DNA of 64,000 nt from Leisingera daeponensis DSM 23529 (lineage in GTDB: Bacteria; Pseudomonadota; Alphaproteobacteria; Rhodobacterales; Rhodobacteraceae), in the NCBI RefSeq assembly GCF_000473145.1, contig NZ_KI421501.1:1-64000 (forward strand), read 5' to 3'. Positions within the stretch are counted from its first letter, which is position 1. The number at the start of each line of letters is the position of its first letter. Under the pieces are notes generated by a model. It saw only the letters and a program-made list of their open reading frames with translations, was not told the origin of the DNA and ran no database searches. The translations under genes were made by a program, and so were the position numbers. Shown piece after piece: positions 26,826 through 35,199 of the stretch.

Positions 26826-27533
26826 TCACCAGCTGATGTCCGCGGGCGCCAGCCGCGTGGTGTTTTCCTGGATGCGGCTGATCCGCCCGTCCTGAAAGTA
26901 GATCACCCGGTGGGCGATCTTCTGAATGTCGGCGTTATGGGTGATCACCACCGTCGCGGTGCCGAAGTCGCGGTTGATCTGGTGCAGCGCCTCCAGCACC
27001 TGAATGCCGGTCTTGCTGTCCAGCGCGCCGGTCGGCTCGTCGCACAGCAGCACCCCGGGGCGCTTGGCAATGGCGCGGGCAATCGCCACCCGCTGCTGCT
27101 CGCCGCCCGACATCTCCGCCGGGAAGTGGTCCATCCGGTGCCCCAGCCCCACCAGCTCCAGCGCCTCGGCGGCGGGCATCGGGTCGCGCGCCACATCGGT
27201 CACCAGCTGCACGTTCTCGCGCGCCGTCAGGCTGGGCACCAGATTGTAGAACTGGAAGATAAAGCCGACATGGTCGCGCCGGTAGCGGGTCAGCTCCCGG
27301 TCCCGCATCGCGGTCAGCTCCAGATCGCGGAACCAGACCCGCCCGTCCGTCACATGATCCAGCCCGCCCAGGATGTTCAGCAGCGTAGACTTGCCGCTGC
27401 CGGAGGGGCCAAGCAGCACCGCCAGCTCGCCGCCGGGCAGCTCCAGATCGACACCCGCCAGCGCATGCACCTTGGCGCCGCCGGTGTCATAGACCTTGGT
27501 CACACCCTTCATGGTAAAGACGGGATCCGCCAC
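26826..27533 (-). CDS. ABC transporter ATP-binding protein (MacB/LolD type)
   Basis: A 235-residue ATPase. Walker A is GPSGSGKST, the signature [14 protein letters not shown], Walker [16 protein letters not shown] and the switch VVITHN, with the family-specific [16 protein letters not shown]. It is the first gene of the adaptor-permease-ATPase efflux operon. It is divergent from a MarR-family gene at 27676, 142 bp away, which may repress the operon. Confidence 0.92.
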   Translation of the reverse strand: MADPVFTMKGVTKVYDTGGAKVHALAGVDLELPGGELAVLLGPSGSGKSTLLNILGGLDHVTDGRVWFRDLELTAMRDRELTRYRRDHVGFIFQFYNLVPSLTARENVQLVTDVARDPMPAAEALELVGLGHRMDHFPAEMSGGEQQRVAIARAIAKRPGVLLCDEPTGALDSKTGIQVLEALHQINRDFGTATVVITHNADIQKIAHRVIYFQDGRISRIQENTTRLAPADISW

Positions 27534-27675
27534 AGCCGCCCTCCTTTCGCGGCGATACTGCCACAGGCGGCTGCGGCGCGGAAATGATCTGCCTCAACCT
27601 GTCCGGCAGGCGCCGCCGGGCCGCGCTTGCGGCGGCTGGCTTGCGCAATTCATTTCGACTCGCTATCTATTGCGG

Positions 27676-28218
27676 ATGGACCAGACCGCCCGCATCCCCG
27701 AGCTGATCAGCCGCCTCGCCCGCCTCGACGCCGGCGAAAGCTGGGCGGCAGAGCTGAACCCGGCGCAGCGGGCCGCGCTGGACTATCTCTCCCGCGCCAA
27801 CCGGTTTTCCCGCAGCCCCTCGCACGTGGCCGCCTATCTTGGCAGCACCCGCGGCACCATCTCGCAAACGCTCAAGGCACTGGCGCAGAAGGGCTATGTT
27901 GAGGAGGAGCGCTGCGACACCGACAAGCGGGTGATCCGCTTTGCCCTGACCGCCAGGGGCGCAGAGGCGACCGCCCTGCCCCGCGCGCTGGCAGACGCCG
28001 CAGCGGCCCTGCCCCCGGCGGACCGGACCGCGCTGCAGGCGGCGCTGGAACAGATCCTGGGCCGCATGATCGCGCAGAACGGCGGCCAGCCCTTCGGCCT
28101 TTGCCGCGCCTGCAGGCATTTCGCGCCGGACGGTCCGGGCGGCTTCTGCCGCCTGCTGGCGGAGCCGCTGTCGCCCGAAGACACCCGCAAGATCTGCCAC
28201 GAACAGGTGCCCGCATGA
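27676..28218 (+). CDS. MarR-family regulator with a cysteine-rich C-terminal tail
   Basis: A 180-residue protein. The MarR winged helix is in residues 25-95 (PSHVAAYLGSTRGTISQTLKAL, then KGYVEEERCDTDKRVIRFALT). The last 40 residues contain CRACRHF, then GGFCRLL, then KICHEQ: a C-x2-C...C...C pattern that could hold an iron-sulfur cluster or zinc. The start at 27676 is chosen because the conserved region begins there. It overlaps the MOSC gene by ATGA and is divergent from the efflux operon. A redox or metal signal is likely, but that is inferred from the cysteines. Confidence 0.86.
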   Translation: MDQTARIPELISRLARLDAGESWAAELNPAQRAALDYLSRANRFSRSPSHVAAYLGSTRGTISQTLKALAQKGYVEEERCDTDKRVIRFALTARGAEATALPRALADAAAALPPADRTALQAALEQILGRMIAQNGGQPFGLCRACRHFAPDGPGGFCRLLAEPLSPEDTRKICHEQVPA

Positions 28219-28910
28219 CCCCAACGCCCCCCGCGTCCCGCATCGCCGGGCTGTTCCTCGGCTCGGTCGCCGCGCGCTGGCCCGGCCGCCCGCCCTCTGC
28301 CATCGCCAAGACCCGCACGGACGGCCCGCAGCAGATCACCGAACTGGGCTTTACCGGCGACGCCCAGGCCGACCCGCAAAATCACGGCGGCCCCGACAAG
28401 GCGATCCACCAGTACCCCTCGGACCACTATCCGCAGTGGATGGCCGAGGGCCAGATGCCGGAGGACACCGTCCCCGCCGCCTTTGGCGAAAACATCGCGG
28501 CGCTGGGAATGACAGAAACCAATCTCTGCATTGGCGACATCCTGCGGCTGGGCACGGCGGTGGTGCAGATCAGCCAGGGCCGCCAGCCCTGCTGGAAGGT
28601 CAGCCAGCACACCGGTAACCCCAGGATGGCCTATCTGTTTCAGAAGACCGGCCGCACCGGCTGGTACTACCGGGTGCTGGAGCCGGGCCAGGCGGAGACC
28701 GGCAGCGCCATCACCCTGATCGGCCGCCTGCACCCGGACTGGAGCGTCGAACGCGTCACCCGCCTCCGCCTCAGCCGCAAGGCCACCGCGCCGGAGGCCG
28801 CGGCGCTGGCGCAATTGCCCGAACTGGCGGAGGGCTGGCGCCAGGCCTTTGCCCGCATGGCAGAGGGCGACACGGCAGAGGACACCAGCGCCCGGCTGCT
28901 CGGCAACTGA
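28215..28910 (+). CDS. MOSC-domain protein (YiiM-like)
   Basis: A 231-residue protein with the MOSC core: GDAQADPQNHGGPDKAIHQYP, FGENIA and a conserved cysteine in SQGRQPCWKVSQ. YiiM-type proteins bind molybdenum cofactor and reduce N-hydroxylated compounds such as hydroxylaminopurine. A C-terminal extension (about 165-231) resembles the 3-alpha domain. The gene overlaps the MarR-type gene by 4 bp, so the two are co-expressed. The substrate in this organism is unknown. Confidence 0.87.
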   Translation: MTPTPPASRIAGLFLGSVAARWPGRPPSAIAKTRTDGPQQITELGFTGDAQADPQNHGGPDKAIHQYPSDHYPQWMAEGQMPEDTVPAAFGENIAALGMTETNLCIGDILRLGTAVVQISQGRQPCWKVSQHTGNPRMAYLFQKTGRTGWYYRVLEPGQAETGSAITLIGRLHPDWSVERVTRLRLSRKATAPEAAALAQLPELAEGWRQAFARMAEGDTAEDTSARLLGN

Positions 28911-28955
28911 TCTGCGCCCCGGCGCAGGCCGGGACGCAGCACTGTTGCGGCAGGG

Positions 28956-30329
28956 TCAGCCCAGCACGGCCTGAACCGCCCGCACAGTGGCCGCAACCAC
29001 CTGATCGGCCTCTGCCCGCGTCAGGCAGAACGGCGGCGCAAAGCCCAGGATATCGCCCTGCGGCATGGCTCGCGCGATGACCTTGTCCTGCTCCAAGAGC
29101 TTGGCCGAGATCTGCGGCCCGATCTTGTCCGCGGCATCAAAGAACGTGCGGCTGTCCTTGTCCTTCACGAACTCCACCGCGCACAGCATCCCCTCGCCGC
29201 GCACATCGCCCACATGGGCATGGCCCGCCAGCGCTTCCGCCATGGTGGCATTCAGATAGGCCCCCACTTCGCCCGCATTGCTGACAAGGTTCAGCTCATC
29301 AATCAGCTTGAGGTTCGCAACCCCCGCCGCCGCCCCGATCGGGTGCGCCGAATAGGTCCAGCCATGGCCGATCGGGCCGTTCTCGTCGGTCCCCTGCTCC
29401 AGCACCTTCCACACCTTGTCCGAGACGATGGAGCCACTCAGCGGCGCATAGGCCGAGGTGAGGCCCTTGGCTATGGTGATGATATCCGCCTCGATCCCGT
29501 AATGATCCGAGCCGAACATCGAGCCGAGACGCCCGAAGCCGGTCACAACCTCATCGGCCACCAGCAGAATGTCATGCTTCCTCAGCACGGCCTGAATGGC
29601 CTCCCAGTACCCCGCGGGCGGCGGCACGATGCCGCCGGTGCCCAGCACCGGCTCGCCGATGAAGGCCGCGATGGTATCCGCGCCCTCGCGTTCGATCAGC
29701 GCCTCCAGCTCCGACGCGCAATGGGCCACGAACTGTTCCTCGCTTTGGTCCAGATCCGCGCGGCGGAAATAGTAAGGCGCCTCGGTGTGAATGACCTGTT
29801 CCACCGGCAGGTCGAACTTCTTGTGAAACAGCTCCAGCCCGGTCAGCGAGCCGGTGACCAGCCCCGACCCGTGATAGCCGCGCCAGCGCGAGATGATCTT
29901 CTTCTTCTCCGGCCGGCCCAGGATGTTGTTGTAATACCAGATCAGCTTGACGTTGGTCTCATTCGCGTCCGAGCCGCCAAGGCCGAAATAGACCTTGGAC
30001 ATATTCGCAGGTGCCCGGTCCAGGATCATCTTGGCCAGCGTGATCGAGGCCTCGGTGCCATGCCCGACATAGGAATGGTAATAGGCCAGTTCCCGTGCCT
30101 GATCTGCGATGGCCTCGGCAATCTCCTGGCGGCCATAGCCTACGTTCACGCAGTAAAGCCCGGCAAAGGCGTCCAGCAGCCTGTTGCCGTCGCGGTCCTC
30201 GATGAACACGCCGGAGGCGGTCTTGATGACCCGGTTCGGGCTTTCGCCGCGGGCGTGCTGCGCCAGATGGGTGGAGGGATGAAAGAAGTTCTCACGGTCC
30301 CACTGGTCAAGCTGGTCGTTCTTCAGCAT
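28956..30329 (-). CDS. doeD: Diaminobutyrate aminotransferase of ectoine degradation (DoeD/Atf)
   Basis: A 457-residue class III PLP aminotransferase. The PLP lysine is Lys288 in ITIAKGLTSAYAP, the Asp before it is in LLVADEVVTGFGR, and GLGGSDANETNVKL binds the phosphate. In ectoine catabolism it converts 2,4-diaminobutyrate to aspartate semialdehyde. The pathway role rests on position: it is the last gene of the enuR-ueh-eut-doe operon, downstream of doeC, in the order known for Ruegeria pomeroyi. By family alone it could also act on other omega-amino acids. Confidence 0.88.
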   Translation of the reverse strand: MLKNDQLDQWDRENFFHPSTHLAQHARGESPNRVIKTASGVFIEDRDGNRLLDAFAGLYCVNVGYGRQEIAEAIADQARELAYYHSYVGHGTEASITLAKMILDRAPANMSKVYFGLGGSDANETNVKLIWYYNNILGRPEKKKIISRWRGYHGSGLVTGSLTGLELFHKKFDLPVEQVIHTEAPYYFRRADLDQSEEQFVAHCASELEALIEREGADTIAAFIGEPVLGTGGIVPPPAGYWEAIQAVLRKHDILLVADEVVTGFGRLGSMFGSDHYGIEADIITIAKGLTSAYAPLSGSIVSDKVWKVLEQGTDENGPIGHGWTYSAHPIGAAAGVANLKLIDELNLVSNAGEVGAYLNATMAEALAGHAHVGDVRGEGMLCAVEFVKDKDSRTFFDAADKIGPQISAKLLEQDKVIARAMPQGDILGFAPPFCLTRAEADQVVAATVRAVQAVLG

Positions 30330-30384
30330 CGGATTTTCCTTCCATTTGCGTTCTGCGGCCGGGAATTTTCAAAAACTCCTGGCA

Positions 30385-30402
30385 AAAATCTTCGAAGATT
30401 TT
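30385..30402. repeat. Perfect 18-bp palindrome between doeC and doeD
   Basis: AAAATCTTCGAAGATTTT is a perfect 18-bp dyad in the 79-bp gap between the doeC stop and the doeD start. In RNA it forms a TTCGAA-centred hairpin with A/T tails on both sides, so it could act as a weak terminator, an attenuator or a processing site that lowers doeD expression. Confidence 0.55.
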
Positions 30403-30408
30403 GGTCCG

Positions 30409-31884
30409 TCACGCCCAGTCGCGGCAGACGTATTTGACCTCGGTGAATTCCTCCATGCCCAGCCGCGCGCCTTCGCGGCCAAGACCGGACTGTTTGGTGC
30501 CGCCAAACGGGATCGGCGCGCCGGTCACCTTGGTGCGGTTCACCGCCACCATACCGTATTGCAGCGCCCGGCTGAGGCGGTAGATGCGCCGCGGGTCGTG
30601 GCTGTGGACATAGGCCACCAGCCCGTATTCGCTGTCATTGGCGCGCGCCACGGCCTCCTCCTCGCTGTCAAACGGCGCGATGGCGGCGACGGGGCCGAAG
30701 GTCTCCTCCGTCATGATCAGCGCCTCCGCCGGCACATCGGTCAGCACGGTCGGCTCATAGAACAGCGGCCCCAGCGGATGCCGCCTGCCGCCGCAAGCCA
30801 GCGTTGCGCCCTTGGCCAGCGCATCGGCGACATGCGCCTCCTGCTTTTGCACCGCCTTTTCATTCATCAGCGGGCCGAGGTCGCAATCCTCCATCCCCCG
30901 CCCGAGGGTCAGCGCCTGCGCGGCCTTGGTGAACCTGGCGCAGAACTCGGCATACACCGCCCGCTCCACCAGGATCCGGTTGGCGCCCAGGCAATCCTGG
31001 CCGGAGGTGGCGAATTTCGCCTTGATGGTTTCGCCGACGGCCTTGTCCAGATCGCAGCCCTTGAAGACAAGCACCGGCGCATGACCGCCCAGCTCCATCA
31101 CCAGCCGCTTCACGGTGCCGGCGGACTGGCGGTACAAAAGCCTGCCCACTTCGGTGGAGCCGGTGAACGACAGCGCCCGCACCCGCGGGTCGGCGGTCCA
31201 GGGCTCCACCACAGTGGAAGCCTTGCCGGTCACCACGTTGAATACCCCCGGCGGAAAGCCTGCGCGCTCCGCCAGCTCCGCCAGCGCCAGCGCGCTGAAC
31301 GGCGTCTCGCCCGACGGGTGCGCTACCACGGTGCAGCCCGCCGCCAGCGCTGCGGCCGCCTTGCGGGTCAGCATGGCGGAGGGGAAGTTCCACGGCGTGA
31401 TCAGCGCCGCCACCCCCACCGGCTCGCGCCACAGCTCCACCTCGGCGTCCGGCAGGTGGCTGGTCACGCCCTCGATATTGGGGCGCTTGGCCTCCTCGGC
31501 ATAGAACTCCACAAAGGCCGCGCCATAATCAATCTCGCCGCGCGCCTCCGACAGCGGCTTGCCCTGTTCCAGCACCATGATGCGGGCGAGGTCTTCCTTG
31601 TGCTGCAGCTGCAGATCGTACCAGCGCCGCAGGATGGCCGCGCGCTGTTGCGGCAGCAGCCCGGCCCAACCCGCAAACGCCGCCTGCGCCGCATCGACCG
31701 CGGCAGAGGATTCCTCTGCCGACAGGCTCGCCACATGGCCCAGTTCGGCGCCGTCTGCCGGATCGCTCACCGGGAAGGTCTCGCCATTGGCCGCGGCGCA
31801 CCACTTGCCGCCTATGTAGGAAAAAGAGCGAACCAGCGCCTTGTCGGCAATGTCCGCACGGGCAGAGAGAGCGGTCTCTGTCAT
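30409..31884 (-). CDS. doeC: Aspartate-semialdehyde/succinate-semialdehyde dehydrogenase of ectoine degradation (DoeC/Ssd)
   Basis: A 491-residue aldehyde dehydrogenase. Catalytic Cys298 is in ATSGQDCLGANR and the general base Glu264 in MELGGHAP. At the NAD-binding position, where most relatives have a K-P-S/A motif, this protein reads VVAHPSGETP, so the lysine is replaced by histidine. It would oxidise aspartate semialdehyde to aspartate, the last step of ectoine use. The ATG at 31884 follows GAGGAGG at ideal spacing. In the usual operon it directly follows asnC; here a foreign low-GC gene on the other strand separates them, so it may need its own promoter. Confidence 0.87.
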   Translation of the reverse strand: MTETALSARADIADKALVRSFSYIGGKWCAAANGETFPVSDPADGAELGHVASLSAEESSAAVDAAQAAFAGWAGLLPQQRAAILRRWYDLQLQHKEDLARIMVLEQGKPLSEARGEIDYGAAFVEFYAEEAKRPNIEGVTSHLPDAEVELWREPVGVAALITPWNFPSAMLTRKAAAALAAGCTVVAHPSGETPFSALALAELAERAGFPPGVFNVVTGKASTVVEPWTADPRVRALSFTGSTEVGRLLYRQSAGTVKRLVMELGGHAPVLVFKGCDLDKAVGETIKAKFATSGQDCLGANRILVERAVYAEFCARFTKAAQALTLGRGMEDCDLGPLMNEKAVQKQEAHVADALAKGATLACGGRRHPLGPLFYEPTVLTDVPAEALIMTEETFGPVAAIAPFDSEEEAVARANDSEYGLVAYVHSHDPRRIYRLSRALQYGMVAVNRTKVTGAPIPFGGTKQSGLGREGARLGMEEFTEVKYVCRDWA

Positions 31885-32033
31885 GATTGTCCTCCTCACG
31901 TCTTGCAGAGGAATGTGCCGGACTGAAACAGAGGATGTGACTGAAGTTCAGGAGCGGCGCAGAAGAATCAGCTGGTTAATTCAACAAATCCACGACTAAG
32001 TTCTTCGTCTTGATAGTCTGAATAGGAGCAAAC

Positions 32034-32513
32034 ATGAAACTCGATTGGATTGATAATCAGATTTCACAACTCGCAGTCAGGTTCTTTTATAAGTTTTCAC
32101 GGTTTGAGTACTCCATGAAGCAAGTTGAGTGGTGCAAAGAAATCGGCAGACACTCCGATATTGCACCTGACTGGGAGGGAATGTTTTTCAACTCTCTGAA
32201 AACTAACTACGTAGCTCCAGAGACCGCTAGATCCTTACGAGCCGAAGACCCCAAGAGGTTCAGAAGAAGAGCTGATGGTTTTGAATGGGTGTCTTGTAAC
32301 AACGAACAACACGCCCTGCTCAAAACCATCTTTGATCTGAAAACAGTTCGAAACAATCTTTTTCACGGAGGCAAGCATGAGAATAGCGGTTGGGATAATC
32401 CTAAGAGGACTAAGAAGTTGCTATCACTCTCTATCGAAGTAATTGATGACCTCGCAGTACAAACCGGAACGATTTGTGGCGACTTTTCAATACACTATAG
32501 TTCTGATTACTAA
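32034..32513 (+). CDS. Low-GC HEPN-motif protein inserted in the ectoine operon
   Basis: A 159-residue protein preceded by AGGAG at good spacing. Its gene is about 43% GC by hand count (202 of 470 bases), against about two thirds in neighbours. Residues 104-114 read TVRNNLFHGGK, which gives the HEPN ribonuclease motif R-x4-H (Arg106, His111) in a helical context typical of small HEPN proteins of defence and toxin systems. No partner nucleotidyltransferase or antitoxin gene is adjacent. It lies antisense to the ectoine operon between asnC and doeC, and its stop overlaps the asnC stop by 3 bp. Base composition and position indicate recent horizontal gain. It could be an anti-phage or abortive-infection RNase; the function is not shown. 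Confidence 0.7.
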   Translation: MKLDWIDNQISQLAVRFFYKFSRFEYSMKQVEWCKEIGRHSDIAPDWEGMFFNSLKTNYVAPETARSLRAEDPKRFRRRADGFEWVSCNNEQHALLKTIFDLKTVRNNLFHGGKHENSGWDNPKRTKKLLSLSIEVIDDLAVQTGTICGDFSIHYSSDY

Positions 32514-32983
32514 CCCAATAAAATATCCAGCGGCGGCGCGACCGCGCCCTTCACCGGCTTCGTCACCACATAGGTGAAATAGCGCGACAGGCCGATGCGG
32601 GCGTCCAGCATCTCGTCGATCAGCCGCTGATAGGCGTCGATGTCGCGGGTGACGATCTGCAACAGGTAGTCAAACCCGCCCCCCAGCGCCCAGCAGGCGG
32701 TGACCTCGTCATAGCGCTGCATCGCCGCCTCAAACGCGCGGAAGCTGGCGGCGGTGTGGTCGGCGATTTCCGCCGCGACAAACACCGTCACATGCGGCGC
32801 CAGCTTCCGCAGGTTGATGCGGGCGCCATAACCCTCGATCAGCCCCGCCTGCTCCAGCTTCTTCAGCCGGTCCCAGCAGGGGGTCGGCGACAGGCCGATC
32901 CGGTCGGCCAGCGCGGCCTTGGTGATGCGCCCCTCGGTGGAGAGAACGCGCAGAATGTCGAGGTCGCGCTGATCCAGTTGCAT
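32510..32983 (-). CDS. asnC: Lrp/AsnC-family regulator of ectoine catabolism (AsnC/DoeX)
   Basis: A 157-residue feast/famine regulator. The N-terminal helix-turn-helix (LDQRDLDILRVLSTEGRITKA, then LADRIGLSPTPCWDRLKKLE) and the RAM sensing domain (about 65-150) are complete. In roseobacters this gene sits between doeB and doeC and activates ectoine genes in response to pathway intermediates. The last codons (Ile-Leu-Leu-Gly, then TAG) are AT-rich and lie in the inserted low-GC block, so the native C-terminus may have been replaced by a few residues. The ATG at 32983 is chosen over the upstream in-frame start because it gives the standard MQLDQRDLDIL. Confidence 0.87.
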   Translation of the reverse strand: MQLDQRDLDILRVLSTEGRITKAALADRIGLSPTPCWDRLKKLEQAGLIEGYGARINLRKLAPHVTVFVAAEIADHTAASFRAFEAAMQRYDEVTACWALGGGFDYLLQIVTRDIDAYQRLIDEMLDARIGLSRYFTYVVTKPVKGAVAPPLDILLG

Positions 32984-32996
32984 GTCTTCCGCCCTA

Positions 32997-33989
32997 TCAG
33001 CCGCCGCAGACGCCGACAACCGCAACGCAGTCGCCGGATTTGATGAGACCGGGGAAGTGGCGGCTGATCACCAGCCCCGCGCGCCGGGCGCGGTATTCCA
33101 CCGGCGCCTGCCCGGTGCGGTCCATCGGCCAGACCCGGGCGATCAGATCGCCCTGCGCCACCGGCGCGCCCAGATCGGTCATGATCTCAAACAGCCCGTC
33201 GCTTTCGCTGAACAGGAAACAGTCATCATCCGGCATCGAGAGGCGGATGGTGTCGTCCACCTGCATCTCCCCGCGCAGGATGCCCGCATGAATCAGCACA
33301 TTGCGCAGCCCCTTCTTGGCAATCGCATTGCCGCGCGCGGTGGACGATCCGCCGCCGCCCAGTTCCGTGGTGACCAGCACCTTGCCCATCTGCTCCACCG
33401 CGGTGTCGTACATGCCCGCGCTGTCGATCTCCAAAAGCTCCACCGAATAGGGCGCGTTGAACGCCTTCATCGCGGCAAAGCACGCCTCCTGCGTGGCCTT
33501 GTCCTCCAGGATATGCGCGGCGGCAAAGGGCACGAAATCCAGCGTCTTGCCGCCGGAGTGGAAATCCACCGCCAGATCCGCCATCGGCAGCAGCGTGCGC
33601 TGGAAGTAGTCGGCGATCTTCTCGGTCACGGTGCCGTCCGGGCGGCCGGGAAACGAGCGGTTCAGGTTGCCCCTGTCGATGGGCGAGGTGCGGGTGCCCG
33701 CGCGGAACGCCGGATAGTTGAAGGCCGGCACGATAATCAGCCGGCCGGTCACCTCCTCGGCGCGGGTGTTCGCCGCCAGCTCATGCAGCGCAATCGGGCC
33801 TTCGTATTCATCGCCGTGGTTGGCCCCAGTCAGCAGCGCGGTCGGCCCCGCGCCGTTCTTAATCACCGTCAGCGGGATCATCACCGAACCCCAGGCCGAG
33901 TCATCGCGGCTGTAGGGCAGCTTCAGATAGCCGTGATGCACCCCGTCCCGGTCCAGCGGGATGGTGGGGGAAATCGGATTTGGCTTCAT
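32997..33989 (-). CDS. doeB: N-acetyl-diaminobutyrate deacetylase (DoeB/EutE)
   Basis: A 330-residue zinc hydrolase of the succinylglutamate desuccinylase/aspartoacylase family. The zinc ligands are seen in TGANHGDEYEG (H-x2-E) and VDFHSGG (His), with FPGRPDGTVTEKIA between. It removes the acetyl group from N-alpha-acetyl-2,4-diaminobutyrate, the product of ectoine ring opening, giving diaminobutyrate for DoeD. It begins 3 bp after doeA and ends 13 bp before asnC on the minus strand. Confidence 0.92.
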   Translation of the reverse strand: MKPNPISPTIPLDRDGVHHGYLKLPYSRDDSAWGSVMIPLTVIKNGAGPTALLTGANHGDEYEGPIALHELAANTRAEEVTGRLIIVPAFNYPAFRAGTRTSPIDRGNLNRSFPGRPDGTVTEKIADYFQRTLLPMADLAVDFHSGGKTLDFVPFAAAHILEDKATQEACFAAMKAFNAPYSVELLEIDSAGMYDTAVEQMGKVLVTTELGGGGSSTARGNAIAKKGLRNVLIHAGILRGEMQVDDTIRLSMPDDDCFLFSESDGLFEIMTDLGAPVAQGDLIARVWPMDRTGQAPVEYRARRAGLVISRHFPGLIKSGDCVAVVGVCGG

Positions 33990-33992
33990 GGA

Positions 33993-35180
33993 TCAGTCCT
34001 TCACGAACATCTTGCGCGGCACATCGGACAGGCACTCCGGCCCGTTCGCCCCGATGCGGATGCTTTCGGTGATCTCAAAGCCCCAGTCCTCCATCCACAG
34101 GCCGGTCATGAAGTGGAAGGTCATGTTTTCCTGCAGCACCGTGGTGTCGCCCGCCCGCAGCGACATGGTGCGCTCGCCCCAGTCCGGCGGATAGCTGACC
34201 CCGATGGGATAGCCGGTGCGGTTGTCCTTCTCGATGCCGTATTTCTTCAGCACCTTGAAAAACGCCTTGGCGATGCCCTCGCAGGTGTTGCCGGCCTTTG
34301 CGACCTCCAGCCCGGCCTCCATGCCCTCCAGCACCGCCTTCTCCGCATCCAGGAAGGTCTGCGTCGGCTTGCCCAGGAACACGGTGCGCGACAGCGGGCA
34401 GTGGTAGCGGTGGACAACGCCCGCGATCTCGAAAAACGTGCCCTCGCCGGATTTCATCGGCAGGTCGTCCCAGGTCAGATGCGGCGCGGCGGCGTCGGAG
34501 CCGGACGGCAGCAGCGGCACTATCGCCGGGTAATCGCCGCCAAAGCCAAGCTCCGCATCATAGCGCAGGCCCGCGTCATAGATCTCCGCCACCAGATCGC
34601 ACTTGCGCATCCCCGGCTCAACGCGCTCGAAAATCCGCTGGTGCATCCGCCCGACGATCTGCCCGGCCTGCCGCATATAGGCCAGCTCTGCCTCGGACTT
34701 CACCGCCCGCTGCCAGTTGACCAGCGCGTTGGCATCGGCAAAGCGCGCATTCGGCAGGTGCTTTTGCAGCGAAGCATAGGCCGCGGCGGTGAAGTAGTAA
34801 TTGTCCATCTCCACGCCGGTCACGCCGCCGTCCAGCCCGCGGTCCTTGAGCTGCGCCGACAGGTAATCCATCGGATGGCGCTCGGTCGATTGCACGTAAT
34901 GATCCGGGTAGCCGATGATGTTTGCCGGCTCCATCCAGCAGGTGCGCAAGGCGCCGTTGGCGTCCTGGCCGCGCCCGTACCAGACCGGCTCGCCGTCCAT
35001 CCCGACAACAACGCATTGATGCACGTAGAAGGACCAGCCGTCATAGCCGGTCAGCCAGTTCATGTTCGACGGATCGGTGACGATCAGAAGATCAAGCCCG
35101 CGGCGGGACATTTCGGCCCGGGTCTTGTCCAGACGCGCCTGATATTCAGCGCGGGAGAAATACAGCTTGGGGTCTGCCAT
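33993..35180 (-). CDS. doeA: Ectoine hydrolase (DoeA/EutD)
   Basis: A 395-residue protein of the M24 creatinase/prolidase-like fold. An N-terminal domain (about 1-160, with LLIVTDPSNMNWLTGYDGWSF) is followed by the pita-bread catalytic domain (AELGFGGDYPAIVPLLPSGS, VHRYHCPLSRTVFLG, TGYPIGVSYPPDWGE). It opens the ectoine ring to N-acetyl-diaminobutyrates. The ATG at 35180 gives the N-terminus MADPKLYFSRAEY; an in-frame upstream extension to 35279 would overlap eutC. It is immediately followed by doeB. Confidence 0.92.
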   Translation of the reverse strand: MADPKLYFSRAEYQARLDKTRAEMSRRGLDLLIVTDPSNMNWLTGYDGWSFYVHQCVVVGMDGEPVWYGRGQDANGALRTCWMEPANIIGYPDHYVQSTERHPMDYLSAQLKDRGLDGGVTGVEMDNYYFTAAAYASLQKHLPNARFADANALVNWQRAVKSEAELAYMRQAGQIVGRMHQRIFERVEPGMRKCDLVAEIYDAGLRYDAELGFGGDYPAIVPLLPSGSDAAAPHLTWDDLPMKSGEGTFFEIAGVVHRYHCPLSRTVFLGKPTQTFLDAEKAVLEGMEAGLEVAKAGNTCEGIAKAFFKVLKKYGIEKDNRTGYPIGVSYPPDWGERTMSLRAGDTTVLQENMTFHFMTGLWMEDWGFEITESIRIGANGPECLSDVPRKMFVKD

Positions 35181-35199
35181 ATGCGTGGTTCCTGGTTGA

